Part shown: positions 9,823 through 20,361 of the stretch, piece by piece | Position numbering within the stretch: the first letter of the stretch is position 1 | Layout of the letters: every line of letters begins with the position of its first letter | NCBI RefSeq assembly: GCF_001696535.1 | Contig: NZ_MBQE01000003.1 | Coordinates: 62,001 to 126,000 of the forward strand | Reading direction: 5' to 3' | DNA length: 64,000 bases | Source: Stappia indica | GTDB taxonomy: Bacteria; Pseudomonadota; Alphaproteobacteria; Rhizobiales; Stappiaceae | Translations under genes and position numbers: made by a program | Notes under the pieces: generated by a model | Seen by the model: the letters and a program-made list of their open reading frames with translations, nothing else | Told to the model about the DNA's origin: nothing | Databases searched by the model: none

Positions 9823-10681
9823 CCAGCGACACCAGCACGAAGGAGATGATCATCAGGAGCACCCAGGCGTTCAGCTTGGCGATGGAAACCAGCGTCCAGC
9901 CGTCGGCCTGGTCCGGATAGCTCCAGGCGCGGGCGAAGGTGCCGATATTCTCCGCCAGCCAGATGAACAGCGCCACGAGGAAGAAGCCGAGCACCAGCGG
10001 CATGCGGTGGCGGTAGCGATAGACCGAGTAATGCACCCAGGTCCGTCCGTAGAGCAGGACCAGGGCGGCGAACAGGCCGAGCCGGATGTCGATCGTGTAG
10101 TGGTGGGTGAAGAAGTTCACATAGATCGCCAGCGCGAAGAGCCATGTGGTCCAGAGCGGCGGGTAGTGCGAATAGGCGAAGTCGAAGATCCGCGAGACGC
10201 GGGCGAGATAGCTGCCGACCGCCGCATACATGAAGCCGGAAAACAGCGGCACGCCGCCGATCCGGAAGAAGCTCTCCTCCGGATAGACCCAGGACCCGGC
10301 GGCCGTCTTGAACACCTCCATCGCCGTGCCGACGACATGGAAGATCAGGATGACCTTGGCCTCGTCGAGCGTCTCGAACCGGGCGGCGAGCAGCCAGACC
10401 TGGATCGCCAGCGCGGCGAGGAAGAGGAAATCGTAGCGCGCGAGCGCAGCTCCCTCCGGATACCAGAAGCGGGTGGCGAGGATCAGCGCCAGCAGCAGCG
10501 CGCCGTAGATGCAGGCATAGGCCTGCTTGACGCCGAAGGCGAGGAACTCGACTGCAGCGCGCGCCAGCACCCCGCCGCCGAGGCGCCGGTAGATGTAGGG
10601 CAGGGTCCGGTGCAGGGTGCGCTCGGTCCGCGAGGCCGCATTGGCCGGCCGAGCGAGCCGGCGCACGAGGTCAAGCCGCAT
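9782..10681 (-). CDS. DUF817 family integral membrane protein
   Basis: A 299-residue protein with about eight hydrophobic segments and the DUF817 pattern: an ILIFHVVGTAMEVFKT stretch, GSWVYPEESFFRIGGVPLF, and SGFMYAAVGSYLAR. No enzymatic motif is known for this family, and the conserved acid/aromatic residues near the membrane faces suggest a membrane-embedded function. The ATG at 10681 has GGAG 7 bp upstream. It starts 15 bp after the HAD gene, so argB, HAD and DUF817 form one operon here. Confidence 0.86.
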   Translation of the reverse strand: MRLDLVRRLARPANAASRTERTLHRTLPYIYRRLGGGVLARAAVEFLAFGVKQAYACIYGALLLALILATRFWYPEGAALARYDFLFLAALAIQVWLLAARFETLDEAKVILIFHVVGTAMEVFKTAAGSWVYPEESFFRIGGVPLFSGFMYAAVGSYLARVSRIFDFAYSHYPPLWTTWLFALAIYVNFFTHHYTIDIRLGLFAALVLLYGRTWVHYSVYRYRHRMPLVLGFFLVALFIWLAENIGTFARAWSYPDQADGWTLVSIAKLNAWVLLMIISFVLVSLVNRPRREPAPADR

Positions 10682-10696
10682 CGCCGGTCTCCGGGC

Positions 10697-11434
10697 TCAG
10701 GCGCGCATCGCCCCGATGACGGCATTGAGGAAGCCGGTCAGGTCGTCGGTGACGAAATCGACATGGGGGGCGTTCTGGCCCTCCAGCTCCCACTCGTCGC
10801 GGAAGACGGCGCGCGTGCCCTCGGGCACCAGGAGCACCGAGCGCATGCCGAGCTTGTGCGGAACCTGCAGGTTGCGGGCGAGATCCTCGAACATCGCCGC
10901 GCGCGCCGGCGACACGCCGGTCTTTTCCAGGAACCGGTTGTAGGTCTCCAGGTTCGGCTTGGGCAGCAGGCCGGCGGCGACGATGTCGAAGATGTCGTCG
11001 AAATGCTCGGAAATGCCGAGCCGGGCGGCGGTGCGCTCCGCATGCGGCCGGTCGCCGTTGGTGAAGATGTACTTCTTGCCCGGCAGCTGTGCGATGGCCT
11101 TGCCGAGGTCCGGATTGGGCAGGACCGGCGAATAGTCGATGTCGTGGACATATTCGAGGAAGGCGTCCGGCTCGATCTCGTGCTCGATCATCAGCCCGCG
11201 CAGGGTGGTGCCGTAGTCGCGGTAGAACGCCTTCTGCTTCAGCCGCGCTTCCTCCGCCGCCAGCCCGAGATGACGCGCGATATAGTCGGAGATGCGCGCG
11301 TCGATCTGCGAGAACAGGTCGGAGCTGGCCGGATAGAGCGTGTTGTCGAGGTCGAAGACCCAGGCCTCCACGCCGGTGAAGACCCGCAGGTCCTGCTCGT
11401 GCGCGTGGCGGCCTTCGCTTTCGCTGACGGTCAT
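10697..11434 (-). CDS. HAD-family pyrimidine 5'-nucleotidase-type phosphatase
   Basis: A 245-residue HAD hydrolase. Motif I is [10 protein letters not shown] (nucleophile D28, D30), motif II lies in [10 protein letters not shown], and the later acid motif is MFEDLARNL with VPEGTR nearby. The subfamily is the pyrimidine 5'-nucleotidase (SDT1-like) group that dephosphorylates UMP or CMP, and it is the usual neighbour of argB in Rhizobiales. Its start overlaps the argB stop by four bases (ATGA), so it is translationally coupled. The physiological substrate is inferred from the family only. Confidence 0.92.
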   Translation of the reverse strand: MTVSESEGRHAHEQDLRVFTGVEAWVFDLDNTLYPASSDLFSQIDARISDYIARHLGLAAEEARLKQKAFYRDYGTTLRGLMIEHEIEPDAFLEYVHDIDYSPVLPNPDLGKAIAQLPGKKYIFTNGDRPHAERTAARLGISEHFDDIFDIVAAGLLPKPNLETYNRFLEKTGVSPARAAMFEDLARNLQVPHKLGMRSVLLVPEGTRAVFRDEWELEGQNAPHVDFVTDDLTGFLNAVIGAMRA

Positions 11435-12318
11435 GGGCGCAGCAAGGTCCCGGCGCCCTGGTCGGTGAACAGCTCCAGAAGCACCGCGTGCGGCACCTTG
11501 CCGTTGAGGATGACGACGCCCTCGACGCCGCGCTCCAGCGCCTCGATGCAGGTCTCGACCTTCGGGATCATGCCGCCGGAGATCGTGCCGTCCTCGATCA
11601 GCGCGCGCGCCTGCGAGACGGTCAGCTCCTTGATCAGCTTGCCGTTGGCGTCGAGCACGCCCGGAACGTCCGTGAGGAACAGCAGCCGCTTGGCATCCAG
11701 CGCGCCGGCGATGGCACCGGCGAAGGTGTCGGCATTGATGTTGTAGGTCTCGCCGTCGACGCCGGGGGCGACCGGCGCGACCACCGGGATCAGCTCTTCC
11801 TTCATGACCAGACGCAGCACGGTCGGATTGACCTCCGCCGGCTCGCCGACGAAGCCGAGGTCGAGGATCTGCTCGATCGCCGAATTGGGATCGCGCACCC
11901 GCCGCGTCAGCTTCTCGGCCGTGACCATGTTGCCGTCCTTGCCGCACAGGCCGACCGCCTTGCCGCCCTCGGCATTGATCAGATGGACGATTTCCTTGTT
12001 GATCGAGCCGGCGAGAACCATCTCGACGATCTCCACCGTCGCCTTGTCGGTGACGCGCAGGCCGTTGCGGAACTCGCTCTTGATGCCGAGCCGGTCGAGC
12101 ATCGTGCCGATCTGCGGGCCGCCGCCATGCACCACCACCGGCAGCACGCCGGCAAGGCGCAGCAGGGTGATGTCGCGGGCGAAGGCATTGCCCAGGGCCG
12201 GATCGCCCATGGCGTGGCCGCCGTATTTCACCACCACGACCTGATCGTCGTAGCGCAGCATGTGCGGCAGGGCGGTGGAAATGACCTTGGCGGGATTGAT
12301 CGGGGCGGTTTCGGTCAT
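11431..12318 (-). CDS. argB: Acetylglutamate kinase ArgB
   Basis: Amino-acid kinase-family enzyme, 295 residues, that phosphorylates N-acetyl-L-glutamate as the second step of arginine synthesis. Visible motifs: [12 protein letters not shown] (phosphate-binding Lys), [42 protein letters not shown], and [15 protein letters not shown] (the C-terminal Lys that contacts the phosphate). The start is set at [11 protein letters not shown]; another in-frame ATG 27 bp upstream cannot be excluded. The gene is followed by HAD and DUF817 in one operon. Confidence 0.97.
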   Translation of the reverse strand: MTETAPINPAKVISTALPHMLRYDDQVVVVKYGGHAMGDPALGNAFARDITLLRLAGVLPVVVHGGGPQIGTMLDRLGIKSEFRNGLRVTDKATVEIVEMVLAGSINKEIVHLINAEGGKAVGLCGKDGNMVTAEKLTRRVRDPNSAIEQILDLGFVGEPAEVNPTVLRLVMKEELIPVVAPVAPGVDGETYNINADTFAGAIAGALDAKRLLFLTDVPGVLDANGKLIKELTVSQARALIEDGTISGGMIPKVETCIEALERGVEGVVILNGKVPHAVLLELFTDQGAGTLLRP

Positions 12319-12457
12319 GGACGCAGTGGCACCTCGGCTGGACATGAGGAACGGCGGACGGGTATCCGCGCATCGTCGAAGGTCTATAGCTGCTTTCGGA
12401 TATGGGCTCAATTGCGGCCCGGGAAAGGCTGGCGGTGCGAAAGCCGTGGGAAAGGCG

Positions 12458-14746
12458 TCAGGCGACGCTGGCCTTGAGCTGGGAAGAGGAGGCGGCAGTG
12501 GCGACGGCCGCGGCCTGCAGCGCGGAGGCCGGCGCCTCGGCGGCGCCGATCAGCTCGGCGATGCGCGCGGCGGCGACGGGGCGCGAGAAATGGAAGCCCT
12601 GCAGGTCGTTGCAGCCGATCAGCGCGAGGAAGTTCTTCTGCTCCTCGGTCTCGATCCCTTCCGCCGTCACCTTCAGCCCGAGATCGACGGCCAGCTTCAC
12701 CACCGCATGGGTGACGGTGTTGTAGTCGACCTTCTCGCCGAGCCCGCGCACGAACTGGCGGTCGACCTTGATCCGGTCGATGGGGAACTGCAGCAGGTGA
12801 TTGAGCGAGCCGTAGCCGGTGCCGAAATCGTCGAGCACGATGGCGATGCCGAGCAGCTTCAGCTTCTGCAGCGTCTCGGCGAGATCGCCGCCGGGGGCGA
12901 GCAGGATGTTCTCGGTGACCTCCAGGTCGAGATTGCGCCCGTCGAAGCCGGTGCGCTCCAGGATCGAGCGGACCCGGTTGACCAGCCGCGGGTCGCGCAG
13001 CTGGCCGGAAAACAGGTTGACCGACAGGCGGAAGCCGTGCGGCGCGGTCAGTGCCCAGGGACGAGCGGTGCGGCAGGCCTCCTCCAGCACCCAATAGCCG
13101 ACATCGGCCGCCTGGCGGCTGCCGTCGAGCGCGGCGATGAAGGCGCCGGGCGGCAGCACGCCGCGCACCGGATGGTTCCAGCGCATCAGGGCTTCGCCGC
13201 CGATCACCGCCTCGTCGCTGATGCGCACCACCGGCTGGTAGAGCAGCTGGAACTGCTGCTGCTCGACCGCATCGACCAGCTCGCGCGCCAGCGTGTTGCG
13301 CCCGTCCGCCTCGCGCCGCATCGCGGTGTCGAACACCATGAAGCGCCCGCGCCCCTTGGTCTTGGCCTCGTAAAGGGCAAGGTCGGCATTGCCCATCAAC
13401 TGGCTGAAGGAGCCGCCATGGTCCGGCAGCACGGCGATGCCCATGCTGCAACCGCATTCGACGTCCTCGTGCTCCTGCGTCCCAGCGACCGGGACCGCGA
13501 TGGCCTGGGCGAGGCCGGCGGCATATTCGGCGATCGCTCCGTCGCGGGCGAGCGAGGGTTCGAGAATGGCGAATTCGTCGCCGCCGAGCCGGGCGACGGT
13601 CGCCTGCGGCCCGGCATGGGCGCGCAGCCGCTCTGCCGTCTCCATCAGCAGCCGGTCGCCGCTGGAATGGCCGAACGTGTCGTTGACCAGCTTGAAATGG
13701 TCGAGGTCGAGCAGGAACAGCGTCGCTTCCTCGCCGGTCTCCTGCCAGCGGCGGAAGGCGTCGGTGACGCGGGTCTCGAAGGTGGCGCGGTTGGCGAGCC
13801 CGGTCAGCGGGTCGTGGCGGGCGAGATGCTCGAGCTCCCGGTTGACCATCTCGATGTCGGTGATGTCGCGCGCCGTGCCGCGATAGCCGAGGAAAGTGCC
13901 GTCGGCGCCGAAGACCGGGCGGCCGCTGATCGAGTGAAAGTGCTCCCGGCCCTCCCGGTAGCAGCGGAAGCGCAGGTCGCGGAAGGGCATGTGCGCTTCC
14001 AGCAGCCGTTTGTGGTCGGCCCAGAACTCGGGGCTCTCGCCATTGCCGGAGGGGGCTTCCCAACGGGTCTTGCCGATGAACTTCCCGACCTCGAGAAGAT
14101 GCTTGTCGGCGCTGGGCGACAGATAGGTGAAGCGGAACTGGGCGTCCTGCTCCCAGATCCAGTCGGAGGCGATCTCCAGATAGTCGGAAAAGCGCGCGTC
14201 GCGGCGGCGGCATTCGAGCAGGCGGACGGCGAGGCCGGCGAGATGGGCAAGGCTGGCGAATTCGTCCTCGGTGAGGCCTTGCGGGCGGATCTTGTCGTCG
14301 ATGACGCAGAGCGTGCCGATGGGAAAGCCGTTGTCCAGCCGCACCGGAAAGCCGGCATAGAAGCGGTTGCCGCCTTCCATCTCGACATAGGGAAAGTGCT
14401 TGAAGCGCGGGTCGGCGGTCAGGTCGGGGACGATGAGCGGCTGATCGGCGCCATAGGCGACGCCGCACACGGAGGTCGCGGCCGGAACCTGCTTCGCATC
14501 GCTGCCCGTGCCGGCGAGCACGAAGACGTCGGGCTCATGCACGAAGGTGACGAAGGCCTTGCGGCAGCGGGTGATGCGGGCGGCGAGGCGGACGATCTCG
14601 TCCAGCGCCGGATCGGGAGAATGGCCGACGAGCTCCAGACTGGCGAGCTCGGCACGCAGCCGGGCATCGCCGGGCCGTCGTGTCGCCGTCCCGGACCTGC
14701 CGTCCATGGCATTCCCGCGTTCGACTTGCCCGCTTTCCATTTGCAT
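12458..14746 (-). CDS. GAF-PAS-GGDEF-EAL cyclic-di-GMP signalling protein
   Basis: A 762-residue cytoplasmic protein (no membrane segment seen) with an N-terminal GAF-like domain (about residues 35-178, [16 protein letters not shown] at its end), a PAS domain (about 185-300), a GGDEF domain (about 310-475) and an EAL domain (about 485-745). The cyclase motif is intact (LGGDEF, 387-392). The phosphodiesterase residues also appear intact: [26 protein letters not shown] and AEGIETEEQ. It could therefore make or degrade c-di-GMP. The ATG is preceded by GAGGGG. It sits alone between argB and engB, an insertion in an otherwise conserved core order. Confidence 0.93.
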   Translation of the reverse strand: MQMESGQVERGNAMDGRSGTATRRPGDARLRAELASLELVGHSPDPALDEIVRLAARITRCRKAFVTFVHEPDVFVLAGTGSDAKQVPAATSVCGVAYGADQPLIVPDLTADPRFKHFPYVEMEGGNRFYAGFPVRLDNGFPIGTLCVIDDKIRPQGLTEDEFASLAHLAGLAVRLLECRRRDARFSDYLEIASDWIWEQDAQFRFTYLSPSADKHLLEVGKFIGKTRWEAPSGNGESPEFWADHKRLLEAHMPFRDLRFRCYREGREHFHSISGRPVFGADGTFLGYRGTARDITDIEMVNRELEHLARHDPLTGLANRATFETRVTDAFRRWQETGEEATLFLLDLDHFKLVNDTFGHSSGDRLLMETAERLRAHAGPQATVARLGGDEFAILEPSLARDGAIAEYAAGLAQAIAVPVAGTQEHEDVECGCSMGIAVLPDHGGSFSQLMGNADLALYEAKTKGRGRFMVFDTAMRREADGRNTLARELVDAVEQQQFQLLYQPVVRISDEAVIGGEALMRWNHPVRGVLPPGAFIAALDGSRQAADVGYWVLEEACRTARPWALTAPHGFRLSVNLFSGQLRDPRLVNRVRSILERTGFDGRNLDLEVTENILLAPGGDLAETLQKLKLLGIAIVLDDFGTGYGSLNHLLQFPIDRIKVDRQFVRGLGEKVDYNTVTHAVVKLAVDLGLKVTAEGIETEEQKNFLALIGCNDLQGFHFSRPVAAARIAELIGAAEAPASALQAAAVATAASSSQLKASVA

Positions 14747-14903
14747 GCGGTTGTCCCCTCGATTCCGCAGGCATAACGTATGTGACTTTACGCAGCGTTA
14801 AAAAATGGGAGGATTCGCAACCCCTGTCGATGCTGCCCCCGCAATCGGGCAACAGCATCCCTATTTTTCGCAGGTCGGCAAGAGCCGACTGCGGCCTGCC
14901 TGG

Positions 14904-15572
14904 TCAGCCGGCGGAAAGCTTGAAGATTTCCGCCCGGATCTCGCCGAGGCCGGTCGATTTTTCCGAGGAGGTGACGATGATCTGCGGATGGGCGGCCGGG
15001 CGCTTGCGGATCTTTTCCGCCGTCTCGTCGAGGACGCGCTTGAGCTGGCCGGGCTTGATCTTGTCGATCTTGGTCAGGACGATCTGGTAGTTCACCGCCG
15101 CCTTGTCCAGCAGGCCCATCACCTCCAGGTCGTTCGCCTTCAGACCGTGCCGGCTGTCGATCAGCACGAAGACGCGGCGCAGCCTTGCGCGGCCCTGCAG
15201 ATAGGTGAAGACGAGGTCCGTCCAGGCATCGACCATGGACTTGGGCGCCTGCGCATAGCCGTAGCCGGGCATGTCGACGAGCGTCACCGCGCTTTCCGGC
15301 GCGGCGAAGAAGTTGAGCATCTGGGTGCGGCCCGGCGTGTTCGACGTTCGCGCCAGCCCGTTGACGCCGGTGATGGCGTTGATCAGGCTCGACTTGCCGA
15401 CATTCGAGCGGCCGGCGAAGGCGACCTCGATCTCGCCCTCCGGCGGCAGCTGCTCCAGATGCGCGACGCTGGTGACGAAGGCCCAGGGCCGGCGGAACAG
15501 CAGGCGGCCGGCCTCGATGTCCTCCGGGCTGTGGGGACTGTCTGCGTCGGAGCTGTGGTCCGGCTGGCTCAT
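14904..15572 (-). CDS. engB: Ribosome biogenesis GTP-binding protein EngB (YihA/YsxC)
   Basis: A TRAFAC-class GTPase needed for 50S ribosome assembly. The G motifs are clear: [18 protein letters not shown] (G1), SNTPGRTQ (G2), [10 protein letters not shown] (G3), LTKIDKI (G4) and VTSSEK (G5). The 222 residues include a short polar N-terminal extension of about 25 residues before the family core, common in alphaproteobacteria. In related genomes engB lies between yidC and argB; here an acetyltransferase separates it from yidC. Confidence 0.97.
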   Translation of the reverse strand: MSQPDHSSDADSPHSPEDIEAGRLLFRRPWAFVTSVAHLEQLPPEGEIEVAFAGRSNVGKSSLINAITGVNGLARTSNTPGRTQMLNFFAAPESAVTLVDMPGYGYAQAPKSMVDAWTDLVFTYLQGRARLRRVFVLIDSRHGLKANDLEVMGLLDKAAVNYQIVLTKIDKIKPGQLKRVLDETAEKIRKRPAAHPQIIVTSSEKSTGLGEIRAEIFKLSAG

Positions 15573-15651
15573 GGCGGCGTCTGTCTCGGCTTGCGTGCGG
15601 TGGCGGCGCTGGATGCGCGGACCGGGCGGCGGCGCCGCCCGGTCCGATGCT

Positions 15652-16290
15652 CTAGACGGCCCGCTCCAGCTTGTCGAGGTCCGCGCCGCGGATCGCGCCG
15701 AGATTCCGGGAGATCTTGTCCGCCGGCCAGTCCCACCAGGCGACGGCCAGCAGCCTCTCGATCACATCCTCGGGAAAGCGCAACCGCAGGATGCGTGCCG
15801 GGTTGCCGACCGCGATGGCATAGGGCGGCACGTCCGAGGCCACCACCGACCCGGCGCCGATCACCGCCCCGTCGCAGATGGTGACGCCGGGCAGGATCAT
15901 CGCCTCGCGGCCGATCCACACGTCGTTGCCGACGACCGTGTCGCCGCGATAGCCGACGCCCAGCTCCGCCATGTCGAACCCGTCCGACCAGCCTTCGCCG
16001 AAGATCGCGAAAGGGTAGGTCGAGAAGCCGTGCATGGGGTGGTTGGCGCCGTTCATGATGAAACGGGCGCCGGTGGCCAGGGCGCAGAACCGGCCGATCC
16101 GTAGCCGGTCGCCGATGAAGTCGAAATGGTAGAGCACGTTGCGGGTCTCGAACTCCGCCGCGTGGTCCTCGTCATGATAATAGGTGTAGTCGCCGACCTC
16201 GATGGTCGGGCGGGTGATCACCGTGTTGAGAAAGACGGTGTGCGCCTCCCCGGACAGGGGATGGCGGGTGCGCGGGTTCGGTCCGTGCAT
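15652..16290 (-). CDS. CatB-related hexapeptide-repeat O-acetyltransferase
   Basis: A 212-residue left-handed beta-helix acetyltransferase of the xenobiotic acetyltransferase (CatB/Vat) group. Motifs: [31 protein letters not shown] (with the catalytic-type His of the NGANH turn), the [17 protein letters not shown] and [19 protein letters not shown] hexapeptide turns, and the GNPAR motif. Relatives acetylate chloramphenicol or streptogramins, but most homologues act on unknown sugars or metabolites, so resistance should not be assumed. The ATG has GGAG 8 bp upstream. It lies between the yidC terminator and engB. Confidence 0.9.
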   Translation of the reverse strand: MHGPNPRTRHPLSGEAHTVFLNTVITRPTIEVGDYTYYHDEDHAAEFETRNVLYHFDFIGDRLRIGRFCALATGARFIMNGANHPMHGFSTYPFAIFGEGWSDGFDMAELGVGYRGDTVVGNDVWIGREAMILPGVTICDGAVIGAGSVVASDVPPYAIAVGNPARILRLRFPEDVIERLLAVAWWDWPADKISRNLGAIRGADLDKLERAV

Positions 16291-16535
16291 GGGGATGTCT
16301 CCGGGGTCGGATCAGGTATCGCTGGGCGTGTGCGCTGCTTCCGGCCGGTCCGTTGCCGGGATCCGGTGCAGCATGTCGGCACATGTCGGGCGCGTCTGGC
16401 GGCCATCGTCGCAGCCACCGTTCCGCGCCATCTTCAGGCGATCCTGTTCATCGGCCCTCTCCCCGGAATTGGTTCCGTTTTAATGGGTGCCCCGTGCCGC
16501 CGCCGCAACCCTTGTGCGGCGAGAAGAACAAAAAT
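16291..16535. other. Gene-free stretch between acetyltransferase and yidC terminator
   Basis: This stretch of roughly 245 bp contains no convincing coding region on either strand. It must carry the acetyltransferase promoter on the minus strand. A 7-bp inverted repeat, CGCCGCA at 16501-16507 and TGCGGCG at 16515-16521, sits next to the yidC terminator; it lacks a clear T-run and is of uncertain meaning. Confidence 0.5.
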
Positions 16536-16560
16536 GGCCCCGGAGGGTTGCTCCGGGGCC
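16525..16560 (-). terminator. Rho-independent terminator of the rpmH-rnpA-yidC operon
   Basis: A perfect 10-bp stem, GGCCCCGGAG at 16536-16545 with CTCCGGGGCC at 16551-16560, around a 5-base loop. Read on the minus strand it is followed by ATTTTTGTTC, a U-rich tract. It lies 38 bp past the yidC stop and is the best intrinsic terminator in this part of the window. Confidence 0.85.
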
Positions 16561-16597
16561 ACACTTCGATCTTGCGGTGCCTGCGAGGGCGGGCGGG

Positions 16598-18463
16598 TTA
16601 CTTCGCCTTGGGCTTGTCGGCCTTGGCCTTGTCCGCCTTGGGCTTTTCCGCCGGCTCGTCCTTCTTTCGACTGAAGGTGCCCCGCAGGTTGTCCCAGAGC
16701 TCCACCTTGACGCCCTGACGGCGCATGATGATCCACTGCTGGGTGATCGACAGGGAGTTGTTCCAGGCCCAGTAGATCACCAGACCGGCTGGGAACGAGG
16801 CCAGCATGAAGGTGAACAGGACCGGCATCCAGGTGAAGATCATCTGCTGGGTCGGGTCCGGCGGGGCCGGGTTCATCTTCATCTGGACGAACATGGTGAC
16901 ACCCATGATCAGCGGCCAGATGCCGAGCATCAGCATGTGCGGCGGATCCCAGGGGATCAGGCCGAACAGGTTGAACAGCGACGTGGGATCGGGCGCCGAA
17001 AGGTCCTGGATCCAGCCGAAGAACGGCGCGTGCCGCATCTCGATGGTGACGAACAGCACCTTGTAGAGCGCGAAGAAGACCGGGATCTGCACCAGCACCG
17101 GCAGACAGCCTGCCAGCGGGTTGATCTTCTCCTTCTTGTACAGCTCCATCAGGGCTTGCTGCTGCTTCTGCTTGTCGTCCTTGTAACGGTCGCGGATCTC
17201 GACCATCTGCGGCTGCACGAGCTTCATCTTGCTCATGGAGACGTAGGACTTGTTGGCAAGCGGGAAGAAGATCGCCTTGATGACGACGGTCACCAGGAGG
17301 ATCGCCACGCCGAAGTTGCCGACCAGGCGGAACAGGTAGTCGATGAAGAAGAACAGCGGCTTGGTCAGGAAGTAGAACCAGCCCCAGTCGATCAAGAGCT
17401 CGAACTGCTTGATACCGAGGTTCTCCTCGTAGGCGTCGAGCTTGGCCGTCTCCTTGGCGCCGGCGAACAGGCGCGTGGTGGCACTCGCCGTCGCGCCCGG
17501 CTCGACGCGCACGGCCGCGCCCAGATAGTCGGCCTGGAAGTTGTCGGTCGCCTGGGCATAGGAGAACTGCGGCTGGAAATCGCCGTCGCCCGTGGGAACC
17601 AGCGCCGCTGCCCAGTACTTGTCGGTGATGCCGAGCCAGCCCTGGTTGACGGCAGCCGGGCGGATGCGGCCGCTCTCCTGCAGGTCGTCGTAGTCGACCT
17701 CGGACAGGCCGGCATCGCCGAAGACGCCGATCAGGCCCTCGTGAAGGATGTAGAAGCCGGCGGTGTGCGGCGTACCGTTGCGCACGATCATGCCGTAGGG
17801 ATAGACCTGCACGGCCTCGGCGCCGGTGTTGCGCACCCGCTGCTCGACGGTGAACATGTAGTCCGCGTCGATGGAGATGACCCGCTCGAAGACGAGGCCC
17901 GCGCCATTGTCGAAGGTCAGCGTCACCGGGGTCTGCGGCGTCAGCGTCGCGCCCTGCGGAGTCTGCCACACGGTGTTGGCGTCCGGCAGGGCGACCGAGG
18001 CGCCCGGATCGGCGGTGAGGCCGAAATCGGCGTAATAGGGGTTCGGCGCGCCCTTGGGCGAGAACAGCACGATGGTCGGGCTGCTGGGGTCGACGGTCTC
18101 GTGATAGTCCTTCAGGCGGATATCGTCGATGCGGCCGCCGACGAGATTGATCGAGCCGGCGACACGCGGGGTGTCGATGGCAACGCGCGATCCGGTCGCC
18201 AGAGCCTGCTCGCGGGTCATGCCGGTGGTGGCCGGTCCGGTGCTGCCGGGAACGCTGGCGCCGCCCTGGCCGGCGGCGGGGGCCGCGCCGGGCGTCTGCG
18301 GGGCCGGGGTCCCGTCTGCCGTGGTCTGCTCGCTCTGGGCCGCCTGCTGCTGGGCAAGCTCGCGCTGCTTGTCGAGCTGCGGCTGGGCAACGAAATACTG
18401 CCAGCCCAGCAGGACGATCAGCGACAGGACGATAGCCAGGATCGTGTTACGGTTTTCGGCCAT
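16598..18463 (-). CDS. yidC: Membrane protein insertase YidC (Oxa1 family)
   Basis: A 621-residue inner-membrane insertase working with or without SecYEG. The N-terminal membrane anchor ([20 protein letters not shown]) is followed by a low-complexity A/P/G/Q linker, a large periplasmic beta domain (about residues 85-375), and the conserved Oxa1 core from [16 protein letters not shown] to [11 protein letters not shown]. The positively charged lysine-rich tail is also typical. The ATG has AAGGTGA upstream. It starts 18 bp after rnpA, in the standard bacterial order rpmH-rnpA-yidC; no yidD gene is visible between rnpA and yidC. Confidence 0.97.
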   Translation of the reverse strand: MAENRNTILAIVLSLIVLLGWQYFVAQPQLDKQRELAQQQAAQSEQTTADGTPAPQTPGAAPAAGQGGASVPGSTGPATTGMTREQALATGSRVAIDTPRVAGSINLVGGRIDDIRLKDYHETVDPSSPTIVLFSPKGAPNPYYADFGLTADPGASVALPDANTVWQTPQGATLTPQTPVTLTFDNGAGLVFERVISIDADYMFTVEQRVRNTGAEAVQVYPYGMIVRNGTPHTAGFYILHEGLIGVFGDAGLSEVDYDDLQESGRIRPAAVNQGWLGITDKYWAAALVPTGDGDFQPQFSYAQATDNFQADYLGAAVRVEPGATASATTRLFAGAKETAKLDAYEENLGIKQFELLIDWGWFYFLTKPLFFFIDYLFRLVGNFGVAILLVTVVIKAIFFPLANKSYVSMSKMKLVQPQMVEIRDRYKDDKQKQQQALMELYKKEKINPLAGCLPVLVQIPVFFALYKVLFVTIEMRHAPFFGWIQDLSAPDPTSLFNLFGLIPWDPPHMLMLGIWPLIMGVTMFVQMKMNPAPPDPTQQMIFTWMPVLFTFMLASFPAGLVIYWAWNNSLSITQQWIIMRRQGVKVELWDNLRGTFSRKKDEPAEKPKADKAKADKPKAK

Positions 18464-18481
18464 TGTCGGCGTTCACCTTCG

Positions 18482-18928
18482 TTATTCGCTGGAAGTTTCG
18501 CTGCGGCGGTCGCTGCCGCCGCGACGCTGTTCGGGATGTCCCGGGGCGGGGCGCTTGCGGTGTCGCGGCCGCGGTGCGTCTCCGCCCGAAAGCGGGGCGC
18601 GGGCCAGGCACTGCCCGATCTCCCGCACAAGGTCGCCGAACTCGGCGGACAGGGCTCCGCGCCTGCCGACCAGAACATAGTCGACATCGCTGCGCGCCTG
18701 CTCTGCGGCGGCGCGCACGGCGGCACGAAAACGGCGGCGGATGCGATTGCGCTCCACCGCGTTGCCGGTCTTCTTGGTGACCGTGTAGCCGATGCGCGGG
18801 CCGTCCTCGCTGGCGGCTGCCTGCATGACAAAAGCACGCCGAGAGCTCCGGCCGCCCTTTGCGACGGCCAGGAACTCGGCGCGCTTCTTCAGCGTCGGCA
18901 ATGTCGTGCGCGGCGGGGGCTGGATCAC
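18482..18928 (-). CDS. rnpA: Ribonuclease P protein component
   Basis: A 148-residue basic protein that binds the RNase P RNA and helps 5' processing of tRNA precursors. The core is KKRAEFLAVAKGGRSSRRAF and the RNR signature is NAVERNRIRRRFRAAVRAA. Beyond the usual length of about 120 there is a basic Pro/Arg/Ser-rich C-terminal tail. The start is a GTG with a strong AAAGGAG 8 bp upstream. It follows rpmH by 35 bp and precedes yidC. Confidence 0.95.
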   Translation of the reverse strand: MIQPPPRTTLPTLKKRAEFLAVAKGGRSSRRAFVMQAAASEDGPRIGYTVTKKTGNAVERNRIRRRFRAAVRAAAEQARSDVDYVLVGRRGALSAEFGDLVREIGQCLARAPLSGGDAPRPRHRKRPAPGHPEQRRGGSDRRSETSSE

Positions 18929-18963
18929 CGAAACGACTCCTTTGCCCGCCCGCCGAGCCCGCT

Positions 18964-19098
18964 TTACGCGCTCAGCCGCTTGCGGCCCTTGGCGCGGCGG
19001 CGGGCGAGAACCTGGCGGCCGTTCTTCGTGGCCATCCGGCTGCGGAAGCCGTGGCGGCGCTTGCGGACGAGGCGGCTCGGCTGATAGGTGCGCTTCAT
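18964..19098 (-). CDS. rpmH: 50S ribosomal protein L34
   Basis: The 44-residue sequence beginning [18 protein letters not shown] and ending in [18 protein letters not shown] is the full conserved L34. L34 is a component of the large ribosomal subunit and the first gene of the rpmH-rnpA-yidC transcription unit. The long leader upstream, with a recognisable promoter, supports this as the operon head. Confidence 0.98.
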   Translation of the reverse strand: MKRTYQPSRLVRKRRHGFRSRMATKNGRQVLARRRAKGRKRLSA

Positions 19099-19509
19099 TG
19101 TCTTCTTCCCGCGCGCTGAGGGGCGCGCGGCCCTGGTTATCGAATTTTTCTGGTGGTCGACCCCCGCCGGCCCAGGCCTTAAAGACCGATCGGACGGAGG
19201 CGTCGTGGGCGCCGCATAAGTCAGCACGACCCGATTGCCGGGCTTATACGGGCCGAACCGGATGAAGTCAACGACAAGCGGTGCGTCGGGACAGCGCAGG
19301 AAGCGCAGGTTTTCCCCTCTTTGCGCAAGTTTCCGCCTCGTCGGTCGCGCAATCGGGTCCGTGCCCGGCTCAAGACCGGTTCACGCAGGGCTCACGGCCC
19401 CCGCCCGCGGGTTCACTTCCCGGTGAGAGCAACCGATTCTGCTACGATTCCGGGACCTCCTCGCCCCATATCGACGTTAGAACCACAGCAAGGCCAAGGG
19501 AGAGGCAAG
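19099..19509. other. Non-coding leader and divergent promoter region between rpmH and DUF547
   Basis: These 411 bp hold no convincing gene. On the minus strand lie the rpmH promoter (19243-19271) and an untranslated leader of about 140 nt. The plus strand must hold the promoter of the DUF547 operon. I see no DnaA-box cluster, although rpmH lies near an origin in some bacteria. Confidence 0.6.
19243..19271 (-). promoter_or_regulatory. Sigma70-type promoter for rpmH-rnpA-yidC
   Basis: On the minus strand the sequence reads TTGACT, a 17-bp spacer, then TATAAG. This is close to the housekeeping consensus at the ideal spacing. It lies about 145 bp upstream of the rpmH start in a GC-rich region where such a match is unlikely by chance. 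Confidence 0.75.
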
Positions 19510-20361
19510 ATGGCGTGGAGGCGACGGACGGTGAAGACGCAGGGCGAGGCCGCCAACGATGCCGGCGGCACGCCGCTGTCGTACCGCCCCCTGTCGCGCC
19601 GCATGGTGGTGGCCGGGATCGGTGCCGCGGCCCTGGTCCGCGCGCCGCGCGCCGAGGCCGCGGAGCCTCCGCACGAGGCCTTCACCGAACTGCTGCAGCG
19701 CTACGTGGCGGCAGGCGGCGACGGGCTCAACCGGGTGCGCTACGCCCGCTTTCGCGAGGAGGGGCGCACAGCGCTCGACCGCTACATCGAGAGCCTTGCC
19801 GGGGTTGCCGCCTCCCGCCTGCCGCGCGACGAGGCCTTCGCCTACTGGGTCAATCTCTACAATGCGGTCACGTTGCAGGTGGTGCTCGCCCACTATCCCG
19901 TCGCCTCGATCCGCGACATCGATCTCGGCGGCGGTTTCTTCTCCCGCGGGCCGTGGCGCAAGGATCTGGTGCGCGTGGAGGGGCGGGACCTGTCGCTGGA
20001 CGACATCGAGCACGAGATCCTGAGGAAGCGCTGGCGCGAGCCGCGCGTGCACTACGCGGTCAACTGCGCCTCCATCGGTTGTCCGAATCTCGCGCGGCGG
20101 GCTTATCGCGCCCGCGACCTGGAGCGGATGCTGGACGAGGGCGCGCGGGCCTTCATCAACCATCCGCGCGGAGTGGAGGCGAAGGCCGAGGGCCTGCGCG
20201 TGTCGCGCATCTACAGCTGGTTCGACGAGGACTTCGGCAGCGAGCGCGACCTGCGCCGCCACTGGCGCAGCCATGCGGACGGAACGCTTGCCGCAAGGCT
20301 CGATGCAAACCCGCCGGTCATCGGCTACGACTACGACTGGAGGCTGAACGATGCGCGCTGA
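19510..20361 (+). CDS. DUF547 domain-containing exported protein
   Basis: A 283-residue protein with an apparent Tat-type signal (SRRMVVAGIGAAAL, cleavage after about APRAEA). The DUF547 core is clear: FAYWVNLYNAVTLQVVL, HYAVNCASIGCPNL and INHPRGVE. The family is common in bacteria and plants and resembles a transglutaminase-like fold, but no reaction is established. The ATG at 19510 is preceded by GGGAGAGG. It overlaps the next gene (TVP38) by 11 bp, so both are co-translated with the flavoprotein further on. Confidence 0.88.
   Translation: MAWRRRTVKTQGEAANDAGGTPLSYRPLSRRMVVAGIGAAALVRAPRAEAAEPPHEAFTELLQRYVAAGGDGLNRVRYARFREEGRTALDRYIESLAGVAASRLPRDEAFAYWVNLYNAVTLQVVLAHYPVASIRDIDLGGGFFSRGPWRKDLVRVEGRDLSLDDIEHEILRKRWREPRVHYAVNCASIGCPNLARRAYRARDLERMLDEGARAFINHPRGVEAKAEGLRVSRIYSWFDEDFGSERDLRRHWRSHADGTLAARLDANPPVIGYDYDWRLNDAR

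Noticed and set aside
12260-14776. Very long plus-strand open frame (over 800 codons) opposite the GGDEF-EAL gene
   Set aside because: It is a shadow of the minus-strand gene; high GC removes stop codons in the opposite frame, and its sequence is low in recognisable motifs and rich in arginine, glycine and alanine.
15652-16290. CatB-like gene as a chloramphenicol resistance determinant
   Set aside because: The wider hexapeptide family mostly modifies other metabolites; no evidence in the sequence points to antibiotic acetylation.
16487-19084. Plus-strand frame of about 865 codons
   Set aside because: It is antisense to yidC, rnpA and rpmH, which are certain.
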